42,897 bases of DNA, taken from assembly GCA_900543415.1 (NCBI GenBank), contig UQRE01000022.1:1-42897 (forward strand). The letters are read 5' to 3'. How positions within the stretch are numbered: position 1 is the stretch's first letter; each line of letters starts with the position of its first letter. Below the pieces are notes generated by a model. It saw nothing but the letters and a program-made list of their open reading frames with translations, was not told the DNA's origin and did no database searches. Positions 33,644 to 42,694 of this stretch are shown in pieces. Source of the DNA: an uncultured Dorea sp. (GTDB lineage Bacteria; Bacillota; Clostridia; Lachnospirales; Lachnospiraceae). A program made the translations under genes and the position numbers.

Positions 33644-34873
33644 ATGAGAATTAATATAATTACAGAAGACCGTGAAAAGTACATGGATATTCTGCTTCTT
33701 GCAGACCCTCAGGAAGATATGATTTTAAAATATCTCCATCAAAGCGACTTGTTTGTTTTGAGTGAAGAAGGAGTTATTAAGACGGTATGTGCGGTAGTCA
33801 GACTAAATGACCGCGCATGTGAGATTAAAAATATAGCAACTATTGAAGATGAAAGAGGAAAAGGTTATGGCACACATATGATTCATTATGTGTGTGAACA
33901 TTACAGCAGTCGGTTTCAGACGATATTCGTGGGAACAGGCAATTCGAAGAACACTGTGGGGTTCTATGAGAAGTGTGGCTTTTCGGTGTCGCATATTGTA
34001 GCCGATTTCTTTGTGGATCATTATCGTGAACCTATCTATGAAGAAGGAAAACAATTGATGGATATGATCTACTTAAAGAAGAAGCTTCAGTCGGATATTG
34101 ATGTGAAGAAGGTGGCGGACGTTGCGCTGGAAGCGGGAAGGATACTTCTTAAAAATGGTGGTGAGATCTTCCGTGTAGAAGAGACTATGACGAGGATCTG
34201 TCAGAGATTCCATGTGGAGAAGGTGGAGATATTCGCTTTGAGCCACGGTATTTTTTTCAGCGTGCAAAATGGAGAGGAAGTATATACAAAAGTAAAGAAC
34301 ATTCCACTGTCCAGCACGAATCTGACAGCAGTGGCGGAAGTAAACGCATTGTCCAGAGATATTTCTGCCGGGAAGCTAACAATCGAAGAAGCAGAAGCGA
34401 AGCTGGAAGAGATTGATCAGATGCCTGTGGCAAAGTATTATTATCAGATTCTTGGCGCAGGACTCGGAAGCGGAGGCTTTGGTTTCATTCTTGGGGCTAC
34501 CCCTTTGGAAAGTCTTGCGGCGGTTGGAATCGGATGCCTGCTTTACATGTGGGTTTTGCTTGCCAAGAAGCTTAATATGTCCAAGATCGTTTTGAATCTT
34601 GTGGGCGGCATCATCATCACAGTGCTGGCAATTATCATTCAGCAGCTTGCACCGGCCGGAACGCTTCACATGAATGGGATGATCGTAGGCTCGATCATGC
34701 CTCTTATTCCGGGGCTTCCATTTGTTAATGCTATTCGTGAAATTGCAGACAATGACTTTTTATCCGGAACGGTACGTATGATTGATGCACTGCTCGTATT
34801 TGTATATATTGCGGTTGGTGTCGGTATCACATTCAGCGTCTACCACAATCTGTTAGGAGGGTTGATGTTATGA
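33644..34873 (+). CDS. fusion of GNAT acetyltransferase and ThrE-type exporter first half
   Basis: A 409-residue protein in one open frame. Residues about 1-147 form a GNAT domain with acetyl-CoA loop DERGKGYGTHMIHYVCEHY and FVGTGNSKNTVGFYEKCGFS. Residues about 150-409 match the N-terminal half of threonine/serine exporters (ThrE/YjjP, PF06738): VALEAGRILLKNGGEIFRVE, then GIFFSVQNGEE and about five membrane helices including GAGLGSGGFGFILGATPLES. The exporter half normally begins a protein. The second half follows as a separate gene overlapping by 4 bases (ATGA), so both form one transporter. A -10 box TATAAT lies at 33608-33613 and GGGGAG before the ATG. What the acetyltransferase modifies is unknown. 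Confidence 0.88.
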   Translation: MRINIITEDREKYMDILLLADPQEDMILKYLHQSDLFVLSEEGVIKTVCAVVRLNDRACEIKNIATIEDERGKGYGTHMIHYVCEHYSSRFQTIFVGTGNSKNTVGFYEKCGFSVSHIVADFFVDHYREPIYEEGKQLMDMIYLKKKLQSDIDVKKVADVALEAGRILLKNGGEIFRVEETMTRICQRFHVEKVEIFALSHGIFFSVQNGEEVYTKVKNIPLSSTNLTAVAEVNALSRDISAGKLTIEEAEAKLEEIDQMPVAKYYYQILGAGLGSGGFGFILGATPLESLAAVGIGCLLYMWVLLAKKLNMSKIVLNLVGGIIITVLAIIIQQLAPAGTLHMNGMIVGSIMPLIPGLPFVNAIREIADNDFLSGTVRMIDALLVFVYIAVGVGITFSVYHNLLGGLML

Positions 34874-35334
34874 TCTATGAGATGACGGCAAATCTTTTTT
34901 GTGCCTTCATAGGAACGGTTGGCTATTCCGTGCTATATAATGTGCCCAAACGGTATTTTCTCAGTTGTGGATTTACAGGAACTATGGGGTGGTTGGCGTT
35001 TCTTTTAGTAAAAAACGCAACCCCGCTTTCTTCAGCGGTGGCGTCTTTTTTTGCAGCGTTGGTCGTTGTATTAATGTCCAGACTTCTTACAGTGCGTATG
35101 AAATGTCCGATCACGATTTTTCTTGTATCAGGCATTTTCCCGCTTGTTCCGGGAGCAAGGGTTTATTATACCGTATACTATCTTGTGACAAGTGAAATGG
35201 GAAAAGCGGCGCAGGAAGGACTGGAAGCGCTTAAGATCGCATTTGGTATTGTTCTCGGAATCGCAGTGGTACTTGCAATTCCAAGGGAAGTGTTCCAGAT
35301 CCGGTACTGGGAGCAGAGAAAATATAGAAAATAG
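34870..35334 (+). CDS. threonine/serine exporter, ThrE second half
   Basis: A 154-residue membrane protein with four hydrophobic helices, matching the ThrE_2 domain (PF12821). Motifs: CAFIGTVGYSVLYNVPKRY near the start and ILVSGIFPLVPGARVYYTVY-like FLVSGIFPLVPGARVYYT in the middle. It would complete the exporter whose first half is the preceding fusion gene; the overlap ATGA indicates translational coupling, with AGGAGG upstream. The 3' end, including the stop codon, lies in the first unit of a 16-bp tandem repeat. Confidence 0.88.
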   Translation: MIYEMTANLFCAFIGTVGYSVLYNVPKRYFLSCGFTGTMGWLAFLLVKNATPLSSAVASFFAALVVVLMSRLLTVRMKCPITIFLVSGIFPLVPGARVYYTVYYLVTSEMGKAAQEGLEALKIAFGIVLGIAVVLAIPREVFQIRYWEQRKYRK

Positions 35335-35365
35335 AAAATATAGAATAAAGAAAATACAGAATATA
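35318..35365. repeat. three tandem 16-bp A+T-rich repeats
   Basis: Units at 35318-35333 (GAAAATATAGAAAATA), 35334-35349 (GAAAATATAGAATAAA) and 35350-35365 (GAAAATACAGAATATA). They span the stop codon of the exporter gene and end directly at the gltX ribosome site (AAGGAG). Slipped-strand expansion is the likely origin. Confidence 0.85.
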
Positions 35366-35379
35366 AGGAGAAAAGAAAG

Positions 35380-36840
35380 ATGAGTAAAGTAAGAACAAGA
35401 TTTGCACCAAGCCCAACAGGAAGAATGCATGTGGGAAATTTAAGAACAGCGTTGTATGCATATTTGATCGCAAAGCACGAGGATGGAGATTTTATGCTTC
35501 GTATCGAGGACACCGATCAGGAGCGTTTTGTAGAAGGCGCGCTTGAGATTATTTATCATACACTGGAAGAGACAGGTCTTGTGCATGATGAAGGACCGGA
35601 CAAAGACGGCGGAGTCGGACCTTATGTCCAGAGTGAGAGAAATGCGTCCGGTTTGTATCTGAAATATGCAAAACAGCTTATTGAACAGGGAGATGCTTAT
35701 TACTGTTTCTGTGATAAAGAGCGTCTGGAGTCTTTAAAGAGCAGTGTGGCAGGAGAAGGAAGTACAGAGATTGTTGTATACGATAAGCACTGTCTGGGAC
35801 TTAGCAAAGAGGAAGTGCAGGCAAATCTGGACGCAGGAAAACCTTACGTAATCCGCTTTAATATGCCGACAGAAGGAACAACAACGTTCCAGGATGACAT
35901 TTACGGTGATATCACTGTGCCAAATGCAGAGCTTGAGGATCTGATCCTGATTAAATCCGACGGATATCCGACCTATAATTTCGCAAATGTTATTGATGAC
36001 CATTTGATGGGAATTACACATGTGGTAAGAGGAAATGAGTATCTGTCTTCTGCGCCGAAATACAATAAGATCTATGAAGCTTTTGGATGGGAGATTCCGA
36101 CTTATGTACACTGCCCGTTGATTACAGACGAGAACCACAAGAAACTCAGCAAACGTTGCGGACACTCTTCTTATGAAGATCTTATTGATCAGGGCTTCGT
36201 GACAGAGGCAGTAGTGAACTATGTGGCGCTTCTCGGATGGTGTCCGTCCGGCAATCAGGAGATTTTCTCACTGGAAGAGCTGGTAAAAGAATTCGACTAT
36301 CATCATATGAGTAAGTCTCCGGCAGTTTTCGACATTACAAAGCTGAAATGGATGAACGGAGAATACTTAAAAGCCATGGATGAAGAGAAGTTCTATGAGA
36401 TGGCGAAACCATATATTCAGGAAGTTGTGACGAAGGACCGCGACCTTCATAAGATCGCAAATCTTGTAAAGACCAGAATTGAGATTTTCCCGGATATCAG
36501 AGAACAGATTGATTTCTTCGAAGAACTTCCGGCATATGATACAGCAATGTATTGTCATAAGAAAATGAAGACAAATGAAGAGAATTCTCTGGAAGTCCTG
36601 CGCGAAGTTCTGCCGCTTTTAGAGGCACAGGAAGACTTCAGCAACGACGGATTATTTGCGCTTCTGAAAGGTTATGTGGATGAGAAGGGCGTGAAGACCG
36701 GATTTGTTATGTGGCCGGTGAGAACCGCAGTTTCCGGCAAACAGAATACTCCGGGCGGCGCAACCGAGATCATGGAGATCCTCGGAAAAGAAGAGTCCAT
36801 TGCCAGAATCAAAAAAGGAATTGAAATGCTTGAAAAGTAA
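35380..36840 (+). CDS. gltX: glutamyl-tRNA synthetase
   Basis: It charges tRNA-Glu (and, in organisms using the amidotransferase route, possibly tRNA-Gln). The 486 residues are normal length. The HIGH motif reads HVGN in RFAPSPTGRMHVGNLRTAL, and the KMSKS motif reads KLSKR in HKKLSKRCGHSS (about residues 253-264). The C-terminal anticodon-binding helices end IARIKKGIEMLEK. ATAAGGAGAA before the ATG. The helicase gene follows 19 bases later. Confidence 0.97.
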   Translation: MSKVRTRFAPSPTGRMHVGNLRTALYAYLIAKHEDGDFMLRIEDTDQERFVEGALEIIYHTLEETGLVHDEGPDKDGGVGPYVQSERNASGLYLKYAKQLIEQGDAYYCFCDKERLESLKSSVAGEGSTEIVVYDKHCLGLSKEEVQANLDAGKPYVIRFNMPTEGTTTFQDDIYGDITVPNAELEDLILIKSDGYPTYNFANVIDDHLMGITHVVRGNEYLSSAPKYNKIYEAFGWEIPTYVHCPLITDENHKKLSKRCGHSSYEDLIDQGFVTEAVVNYVALLGWCPSGNQEIFSLEELVKEFDYHHMSKSPAVFDITKLKWMNGEYLKAMDEEKFYEMAKPYIQEVVTKDRDLHKIANLVKTRIEIFPDIREQIDFFEELPAYDTAMYCHKKMKTNEENSLEVLREVLPLLEAQEDFSNDGLFALLKGYVDEKGVKTGFVMWPVRTAVSGKQNTPGGATEIMEILGKEESIARIKKGIEMLEK

Positions 36841-36859
36841 GATAAAGTAAGGGGTATCT

Positions 36860-38704
36860 ATGAGTTTAAATCATGCTCAAAAAGAAGCAGTCGCTCATTA
36901 TCAAGGACCTTGCATGGTCCTTGCCGGTCCCGGTTCCGGGAAAACGCTTACCATTGCAAAGAGAATTGAATATTTGATCAAAGAATATAAGGTAAGACCA
37001 GAAGAAATTCTGGTCATTACCTTTACAAAATATGCGGCGGCAGAGATGCGGCAGCGGTTTTATCGTGTCATGGGAAATCAACAGCTTCCGGTAACCTTTG
37101 GTACCTTTCACGGGATCTTCTATGGGATTTTAAAATGGGCCTACCGGATCGGTCAGGATAATCTCCTTCTTGACGAGGAAAAGAGTGCGCTTGTAAAAGA
37201 GGCGGCAGAAGAGACTGACTGGGGAGAAGATGAAGATCTTTTGCGTGAAGAAGATTTTTTTCAGGGATTGTTAGAAGAAATTGCAAACGTGAAAAATAAC
37301 CGGCTGGAACCGGACTTATATGAGTCAAAACGGTATGGCGTCTTTCGATTTCGGGAAGTCTATGAACGATATGAAGAAAAGAAACGAACGATTCGCAAGC
37401 TGGACTTTGAAGATATGCTCTTATGCTGTTATCAGTTGTTTGAACAGCGGCCGGATATATTGGCAAAGTGGCAGCAGCGATATACGTATATTCTGGTGGA
37501 TGAATTTCAGGATATTAACCAAGTGCAATACGATGTGGTGAAAATGCTGGCAGCTCCGGCTAACAATCTTTTTGTGGTAGGGGATGACGATCAGTCTATT
37601 TACGGATTCCGCGGGGCAAGACCGGGAATCATGATGGAATTTCCAAGAGATTATAAGGAAGCAAAACAGGTTCTTCTTGACGTGAATTATCGTTCCACCG
37701 CTCATATTGTAAATGGTGCGTTAAGAGTGATTGAACATAATAAGCGACGTTATAAGAAGTCTATCCGTGCCGGAAGGAAAGCGGAGCAGGTGATCCATGT
37801 GCAGGAAGTTAAAGATCCGGCAGAGGAGAGTCAGTATATTACCGAACAGATTAAAAAAATCATGAAGGACGGGATAGAAGCAGAGGATATTGCAGTGCTT
37901 TACCGGACTGCGTCCGATGCCGGTATTCTGGCAGAAACGCTTCTGGAAGAACAGTTGCCATTTCAGATGAAGGAGCATTTGAATAATCTCTACGATCATG
38001 CAGTAGGACAGGATATCGAGGCTTATTTCCATTTGGCACTTGGACAGTGCGACCGTAAATGTTTTCTGCAGGTGGCAAACAAACCGAATCGCTTTATCGG
38101 TCGAGACAGTATGAGCGAAGGAACCGTAAGCTATGAAAGCCTTCGGAATTTTTATTGTGATAAGAAGTGGATGCAGGACCGGATTGATCAGTGGGAATGG
38201 GATATGAAAATGATCCGTAATAAAACGCCGTATACTGCGATCCAGTATTTGCGGAAAAGTGTGGGATATGACGAATATCTCAAGGATTATGCTGCGTACA
38301 GGGGACTTGATCCGGCAGAACTTAAGGAAGTGTTGGATGAGATACAAGAGCGCTCCAAGGGGATGAAATCTCTGGAGGAATGGTTCCGACATGTTGACTC
38401 TTACCGGGAAAGGCTGGCAGAAAAGAAGCGCCAGAATCCCGATGAAAAAGAAGGCGTAAGTCTCCTTACAATGCACGGAGCAAAAGGTCTGGAATTTGAT
38501 ACAGTATTTATCCTCGGGGCGAATGAAGGAATTATTCCGTATAAAAAAGCACTGGCAGAGCAAGGAGAAGAGGAAGAAAGAAGATTATTTTATGTGGCAA
38601 TGACAAGGGCAAAAAACCGTCTGGTGATCAGCTATGTAAAAGAAAAAAACGGAAGAGAACAAAGTCCCTCCCGTTTTGTAGGTGAATTATTTCAAAACTT
38701 ATAA
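36860..38704 (+). CDS. UvrD/PcrA-like superfamily 1 DNA helicase
   Basis: An ATP-driven 3'-5' DNA helicase, 614 residues, shorter than PcrA/UvrD (about 720). Motif I AGPGSGKTLTIAKRI (21-35), Ia TFTKYAAAEMRQR, II LVDEFQDINQVQYD, III VGDDDQSIYGFRGA, IV NYRST, V TMHGAKGLEFDTVFI and VI RRLFYVAMTRAKNRL are all present. The C-terminal extension for RNA polymerase binding seen in PcrA is absent. It follows gltX closely. Its last 6 bases overlap the convergent DUF1292 gene. Confidence 0.95.
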   Translation: MSLNHAQKEAVAHYQGPCMVLAGPGSGKTLTIAKRIEYLIKEYKVRPEEILVITFTKYAAAEMRQRFYRVMGNQQLPVTFGTFHGIFYGILKWAYRIGQDNLLLDEEKSALVKEAAEETDWGEDEDLLREEDFFQGLLEEIANVKNNRLEPDLYESKRYGVFRFREVYERYEEKKRTIRKLDFEDMLLCCYQLFEQRPDILAKWQQRYTYILVDEFQDINQVQYDVVKMLAAPANNLFVVGDDDQSIYGFRGARPGIMMEFPRDYKEAKQVLLDVNYRSTAHIVNGALRVIEHNKRRYKKSIRAGRKAEQVIHVQEVKDPAEESQYITEQIKKIMKDGIEAEDIAVLYRTASDAGILAETLLEEQLPFQMKEHLNNLYDHAVGQDIEAYFHLALGQCDRKCFLQVANKPNRFIGRDSMSEGTVSYESLRNFYCDKKWMQDRIDQWEWDMKMIRNKTPYTAIQYLRKSVGYDEYLKDYAAYRGLDPAELKEVLDEIQERSKGMKSLEEWFRHVDSYRERLAEKKRQNPDEKEGVSLLTMHGAKGLEFDTVFILGANEGIIPYKKALAEQGEEEERRLFYVAMTRAKNRLVISYVKEKNGREQSPSRFVGELFQNL

Positions 38705-38998
38705 TTCTTCAAATTCCTGTTCGTCCATCCACTCGTCAAAAGCGTCAGCTGCAACCTCGTACTCGTCATCATCTTCAATGTTAGAGAGTGTCGGCTCGCC
38801 GTCTACTTCTTCATAGCGGTAGAGATAAACGTCACCGTCTTCGCTTTCACCCTCTTCGTTCAGTGGAAGCAGGGCGATGTATTCTTTGTCATTTGCGGTA
38901 TAAACGGTAAGTACCGCGCATTCTACAACTTCATCATTGTCTAAGGTAAGTGTTACAGTAACAACTTCCTCTTCTGGATTCATATTCTGTTCGCTCAT
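38699..38998 (-). CDS. DUF1292 family acidic protein
   Basis: A 99-residue, very acidic protein. Family-like core: VTVTLTLDNDEVVECAVLTV then YIALLPLNEEGESEDGDVYL and YEEVDGEPTLSNIEDDDEYE. Function is not established. The frame is open from 39040, but the ATG at 38998 has AAAGGAGAACG just before it on the minus strand. The gene ends by overlapping the helicase gene by 6 bases. Confidence 0.9.
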   Translation of the reverse strand: MSEQNMNPEEEVVTVTLTLDNDEVVECAVLTVYTANDKEYIALLPLNEEGESEDGDVYLYRYEEVDGEPTLSNIEDDDEYEVAADAFDEWMDEQEFEEL

Positions 38999-39138
38999 TT
39001 GCACGTTCTCCTTTTCGTTAAGATAGTTTAACTGTACCAAAGGAGAGGTGAAAAAGCAAGGATGTAGTAGCCAAAAACATAAAAATGTTGTAATATGTAG
39101 GTGTATATGCAGGTTGTATGCATAAGGGAGGAATTCGA

Positions 39139-40146
39139 ATGTTTAAGAAAAAAGATTTTATAATGGCGTTCATTCTAATCATCTCTATGATCGGAATGAC
39201 GGCGTGTAAGAAAAATGTAGGAGCACCGGAAGATAATGCTCAGGCAGAAGAGAATGAAGATGAAACTAATACGGAAGAAACCCAGGAGCATTTGATTGGT
39301 TTCTCTGTGATTGATATGGAAAATCCTTACTTTATAACACTGGAGAGTGCTGCAAAAGCAGAGTTAGAGGAAGACGGCTACCGGATGATCACGAAGAACC
39401 CGGAGACGGACCCGCAGCTTCAGGAGACACAGATTCAGGAAATGATCGATGAAGGAATTGAAGCGATCATTTTAAGCCCGGTCGATTGGGAGAAGATTAC
39501 TCCATCTCTTCAGGCGCTTAAGAAAGCGGGAGTTAAGATCATCAATGTGGATACTCAAGTGAAAGAGATGGAATATGTAGACGCTTATATCGGCTCAGAT
39601 AATCAGAAGGCAGGATATATTTGCGGGGAAGATTTGATCACAAAATGCCCGGATGGTGGGAAAATCGCAATTTTAGAATGTCCGACACAGAATTCGATCA
39701 ATGACCGTATCACAGGCTTTGAAGAAGCGATCGCGCAGGCGGAAAACGGGTTTGAAGTGGTAGAGCGGATGGATACAAAGGGTGAATTTGAATTAGCGCT
39801 TGAGGCTGCTCAGAAGATTTTGGAGGAGCATCCGGATATCAGCGCGATCATGTGTGGAAATGACCAATTGGCAGTTGCGGCCAAGGCAGCGGTTAACGTA
39901 GCTGAACTGGATAATGTGATCATTTATGGTGTGGACGGTTCTCCGGATATCAAGAAAGAATTAAAGAAACCGGAAAACCAGATTGCCGGAACAGCGGCTC
40001 AATCTCCGATCAATATGGGAAAACAGGCGTCGCTTACAGCGGTTCAGGTCTTAAATGGAGAAGAGTATGAAAAAGAAGTGTATGAAGATGTCTTTATGAT
40101 CAACAGAGACAATGTAGATATGTACGGTACAGATGGCTGGCAGTAA
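39139..40146 (+). CDS. sugar-type ABC substrate-binding lipoprotein, orphan
   Basis: A lipid-anchored periplasmic-binding-type protein of 335 residues in the ribose/galactose-binding (LacI-like, Peripla_BP_4) family. The signal peptide ends in lipobox MTAC (about residues 26-29), followed by an acidic linker. The domain opens HLIGFSVIDMENPYFITLES, with VDAYIGSDNQKAGYICGEDL and AIMCGNDQLAVAAKAA typical of the fold. No permease or ATPase gene is adjacent. AAGGGAGGAATTCG before the ATG at 39139 decides the start against 39118. The GH13-like gene follows 19 bases later, suggesting a carbohydrate link (inference). Confidence 0.92.
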   Translation: MFKKKDFIMAFILIISMIGMTACKKNVGAPEDNAQAEENEDETNTEETQEHLIGFSVIDMENPYFITLESAAKAELEEDGYRMITKNPETDPQLQETQIQEMIDEGIEAIILSPVDWEKITPSLQALKKAGVKIINVDTQVKEMEYVDAYIGSDNQKAGYICGEDLITKCPDGGKIAILECPTQNSINDRITGFEEAIAQAENGFEVVERMDTKGEFELALEAAQKILEEHPDISAIMCGNDQLAVAAKAAVNVAELDNVIIYGVDGSPDIKKELKKPENQIAGTAAQSPINMGKQASLTAVQVLNGEEYEKEVYEDVFMINRDNVDMYGTDGWQ

Positions 40147-40165
40147 GACAAAGAGAGGATAAGAC

Positions 40166-41857
40166 ATGAAGAAGAGCAGGGGATGGCCGTTGCCATTGGG
40201 AGTTACGACAACGAAGAATTACTGGAATTTCTCAGTGGCGGTTCCAAAAGGTGAAACGTGCAGATTGTTATTATATCGGGCAGGTGAAATGCGCCCATGT
40301 ATCAGCTATGACATGGAGGCTGTACTGGGAGAGATACATGCGATTACCTTGACGGAACTGGATGGAACAGATTATGAGTATAATTATGAGATTGATGGAG
40401 AAGTCAAAGTCGATCCATATGTCCGAAGGCTGACCGGGCGTTGTGTGTGGGGGAAACCGGAGAAACAGGATGCTCACGAGGTCAGAGGGATTCTGGAAAC
40501 GGAAACTTATGACTGGGAGAACGACAAACTACCGTCGCATGCCAATAGTGATGTGGTTGCTTATAATCTTCATGTCAGAGGATTTACGAAAGATCCGTAT
40601 TCTCAGGTTTCTGCAAAAGGAACCTTTGAGGGAGTCATAGAAAAGCTTCCCTATTTGAAAGAGCTTGGAATTAATCAGATTCATTGTATGCCGGTGTATG
40701 AATTTGAGGAGCGCGGAAGAGTGCCTAATTATTGGGGGTACGGAGAAGCTTATTATTTTGCGCCGAAAAGTGCCTATTCTGCATACGGAAACGGTGTGAT
40801 CTCTCTGAAGAATATGGTTAAGGCGTGTCATGAAGCTGGGATAGAAGTTGTTCTTGAGATGCCGTTTGAAGGAAATGTGTCCGTGATGGAAGCGATCGAA
40901 TGCCTTCGGTATTATCGAATGGAGTATCATGTGGATGGATTTATTCTGAATCCATGTCTGGAAGCTTCGCGTGCAGCATTTTCCGATCCTGCATTAAAAG
41001 ACACCAAATTGTTGGTGCATCGCACAGATTTCCAAGATATCATGCGCCGTTTTCTGAAGGGAGACGAAGGGATGATTGAAGCGGTAATGTATTGGCTTTG
41101 TCATCTGGGTGGAGAGGAAGGCACTTTTAATTACATTACCTCTCATACAGGATTTACTTTAAATGATCTGGTGTCTTATGACGGAAAGCATAATGAGGCA
41201 AACGGAGAAAACAATCAGGACGGCCCGGATTATAACTATAGCTGGAACTGTGGAGCAGAGGGGCCAAGCCGTAAGAAAGCAGTGTGTGCACTGCGAAACA
41301 GACAAATCAAAAATGCGTTATTTCTTTTGCTGCTTGCGCAGGGAACGCCATGCCTTCTGGCAGGAGATGAATTCGGGAACTCACAGAGAGGCAATAACAA
41401 TGTCTATTGTCAGGATAACCCTACAGGCTGGGTGAACTGGCGTGGACTTAAGAGTAATCGAGAACAGTGGGAGTTTGTAAAAGAACTGATCCATTTAAGA
41501 AAAACTTACCGTGTATTTCATCCGGAAGAGGAGATGAACGGCATGGATAAGGTGGGCTGTGGCGTGCCTGACGTGTCGTATCACGGAGAAAATGCATGGC
41601 GGGTGCAGTCTGAGGTGTCCAGTCGTCAGCTTGGCATTTATTATTGCGGAGCAAAAGACGGAAGAACGGATTGCTTTGTGATCTACAATATGCACTGGCT
41701 GGCGCACACTTTTGCGCTTCCTGCACTTCCAAAAGGAAAAGGCTGGTATCGTGCAGCCTCTACAGATGAAGGCGTGCTTAGAGAACCGGAGCCTATGAAA
41801 GAGCAGAAGGCTTTGGAAGTAGATGCCAGAACGATCGTGGTTCTCGTTGGGAAATAG
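40166..41857 (+). CDS. GH13 glycogen-debranching-like protein, catalytic residues lost
   Basis: A 563-residue protein with the architecture of GlgX/pullulanase: an N-terminal CBM48-like beta domain (about 1-110), a TIM barrel from about 128, and a C-terminal beta domain. Clear family sequence remains (FTLNDLVSYDGKHNEANGEN, LLAGDEFGNSQRGNNNVYCQ). The catalytic sites do not. The nucleophile motif DGFRFD reads DGFILN (Asn262), region I reads VVLEMPFEGN instead of DxxxNH, region IV reads ITSHTGF instead of TAHDGF (Thr328), and the segment carrying the acid/base Glu, with about 30 neighbours, is missing. It has no signal peptide. A binding or regulatory pseudoenzyme for glycogen or dextrin is an inference; another catalytic use is unlikely. 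Confidence 0.85.
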   Translation: MKKSRGWPLPLGVTTTKNYWNFSVAVPKGETCRLLLYRAGEMRPCISYDMEAVLGEIHAITLTELDGTDYEYNYEIDGEVKVDPYVRRLTGRCVWGKPEKQDAHEVRGILETETYDWENDKLPSHANSDVVAYNLHVRGFTKDPYSQVSAKGTFEGVIEKLPYLKELGINQIHCMPVYEFEERGRVPNYWGYGEAYYFAPKSAYSAYGNGVISLKNMVKACHEAGIEVVLEMPFEGNVSVMEAIECLRYYRMEYHVDGFILNPCLEASRAAFSDPALKDTKLLVHRTDFQDIMRRFLKGDEGMIEAVMYWLCHLGGEEGTFNYITSHTGFTLNDLVSYDGKHNEANGENNQDGPDYNYSWNCGAEGPSRKKAVCALRNRQIKNALFLLLLAQGTPCLLAGDEFGNSQRGNNNVYCQDNPTGWVNWRGLKSNREQWEFVKELIHLRKTYRVFHPEEEMNGMDKVGCGVPDVSYHGENAWRVQSEVSSRQLGIYYCGAKDGRTDCFVIYNMHWLAHTFALPALPKGKGWYRAASTDEGVLREPEPMKEQKALEVDARTIVVLVGK

Positions 41858-41917
41858 GAAGTTTCGCACAACGGGAATACAAGAGGAAAAATATAGAATG
41901 AAGATGGAGAATGGACT

Positions 41918-42475
41918 ATGAAAGCGTTAGAGCATTTGCGGACGATTAATCATCATAAAATGTTGGTAATGAAACAGTGTTTTCAAGTGGGACTGTATAA
42001 GCAGGGCCTGCTTCATGATCTGTCAAAATATACACCTACGGAATTTCTTGTGGGTTGTAAATATTATCAGGGCACAAGAAGTCCTAACAATGCAGAGCGG
42101 GAGGCAACCGGCTATTCAAAGGCATGGCTTCATCATAAAGGGCGGAATAAGCATCACTATGAGTATTGGATTGATTACAGTGTAGATCCGTCCGAAGGGA
42201 TTGTCGGACTTAAGATGCCGGGAAAATATGTGATTGAGATGTTTATGGATCGGATTGCCGCGTCTAAGACCTATATGGGAAAAGATTATTCCGATCAACA
42301 TCCGCTTCAATATTATGAACGAGGAGCAGCAAGACTGGGAAAAATGATTCATCCGGAAACAGCGGCGTTATTACACCGCCTTCTTCTTATGCTCGCAGAA
42401 AAAGGAGAAGAAGCGACGTTTCGTTTTATCCGTGAGCATAAGCGGGAACTTAAGAAGGGAAGAATCCCGAAATAA
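41918..42475 (+). CDS. DUF5662 family protein, HD-like
   Basis: A 185-residue cytoplasmic protein. Histidine-rich, HD-domain-like motifs: HHKMLVMKQCFQVGLY, then LLHDLSKYTPTEF (HD pair at about 33-34), then WLHHKGRNKHHYEYWIDY. These could bind metal ions as in HD phosphohydrolases. Function is unknown. The RBS is weak (ATGGAGAATGGACT before the ATG). It lies 60 bases after the GH13-like gene, with no terminator between. Confidence 0.85.
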   Translation: MKALEHLRTINHHKMLVMKQCFQVGLYKQGLLHDLSKYTPTEFLVGCKYYQGTRSPNNAEREATGYSKAWLHHKGRNKHHYEYWIDYSVDPSEGIVGLKMPGKYVIEMFMDRIAASKTYMGKDYSDQHPLQYYERGAARLGKMIHPETAALLHRLLLMLAEKGEEATFRFIREHKRELKKGRIPK

Positions 42476-42532
42476 AATCCTCAAAAACATCACAGGAAAA
42501 GGAAAATAAATTTGAAAAATATAAAAAAGTTG

Positions 42533-42564
42533 TTGACATTTATGTTTTGATATAGTAATATAAT
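42533..42564 (+). promoter_or_regulatory. promoter of tRNA-Leu
   Basis: TTGACA (42533-42538) followed at 17 bases by TAATAT (42556-42561), overlapping a perfect TATAAT at 42559-42564 (20-base spacing). The tRNA starts about 28-31 bases downstream. Confidence 0.8.
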
Positions 42565-42591
42565 CTTCGGACGGTCGATAGAGCGTCACTT

Positions 42592-42676
42592 GCGGAAGTG
42601 TCGGAACTGGCAGACGAGCAAGACTAAGGATCTTGTAAGCATTGTGCTTGTGTGGGTTCAAGTCCCATCTTCCGCA
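42592..42676 (+). tRNA. tRNA-Leu (AAG)
   Basis: An 85-base class II tRNA. Acceptor GCGGAAG pairs with CTTCCGC, the anticodon stem CAAGA/TCTTG encloses loop CTAAGGA with anticodon AAG, the long variable arm is AAGCATTGTGCTTGT, and the T arm is GGGTTCAAGTCCC. No CCA is encoded. It reads CTT/CTC leucine codons. Confidence 0.95.
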
Positions 42677-42694
42677 TTGGATATTGAAGAAGAG

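Noticed and set aside
37721..38563. 280-codon minus-strand frame inside the helicase gene
   Set aside because: Shadow of the helicase coding sequence; no known motif and no ribosome site.
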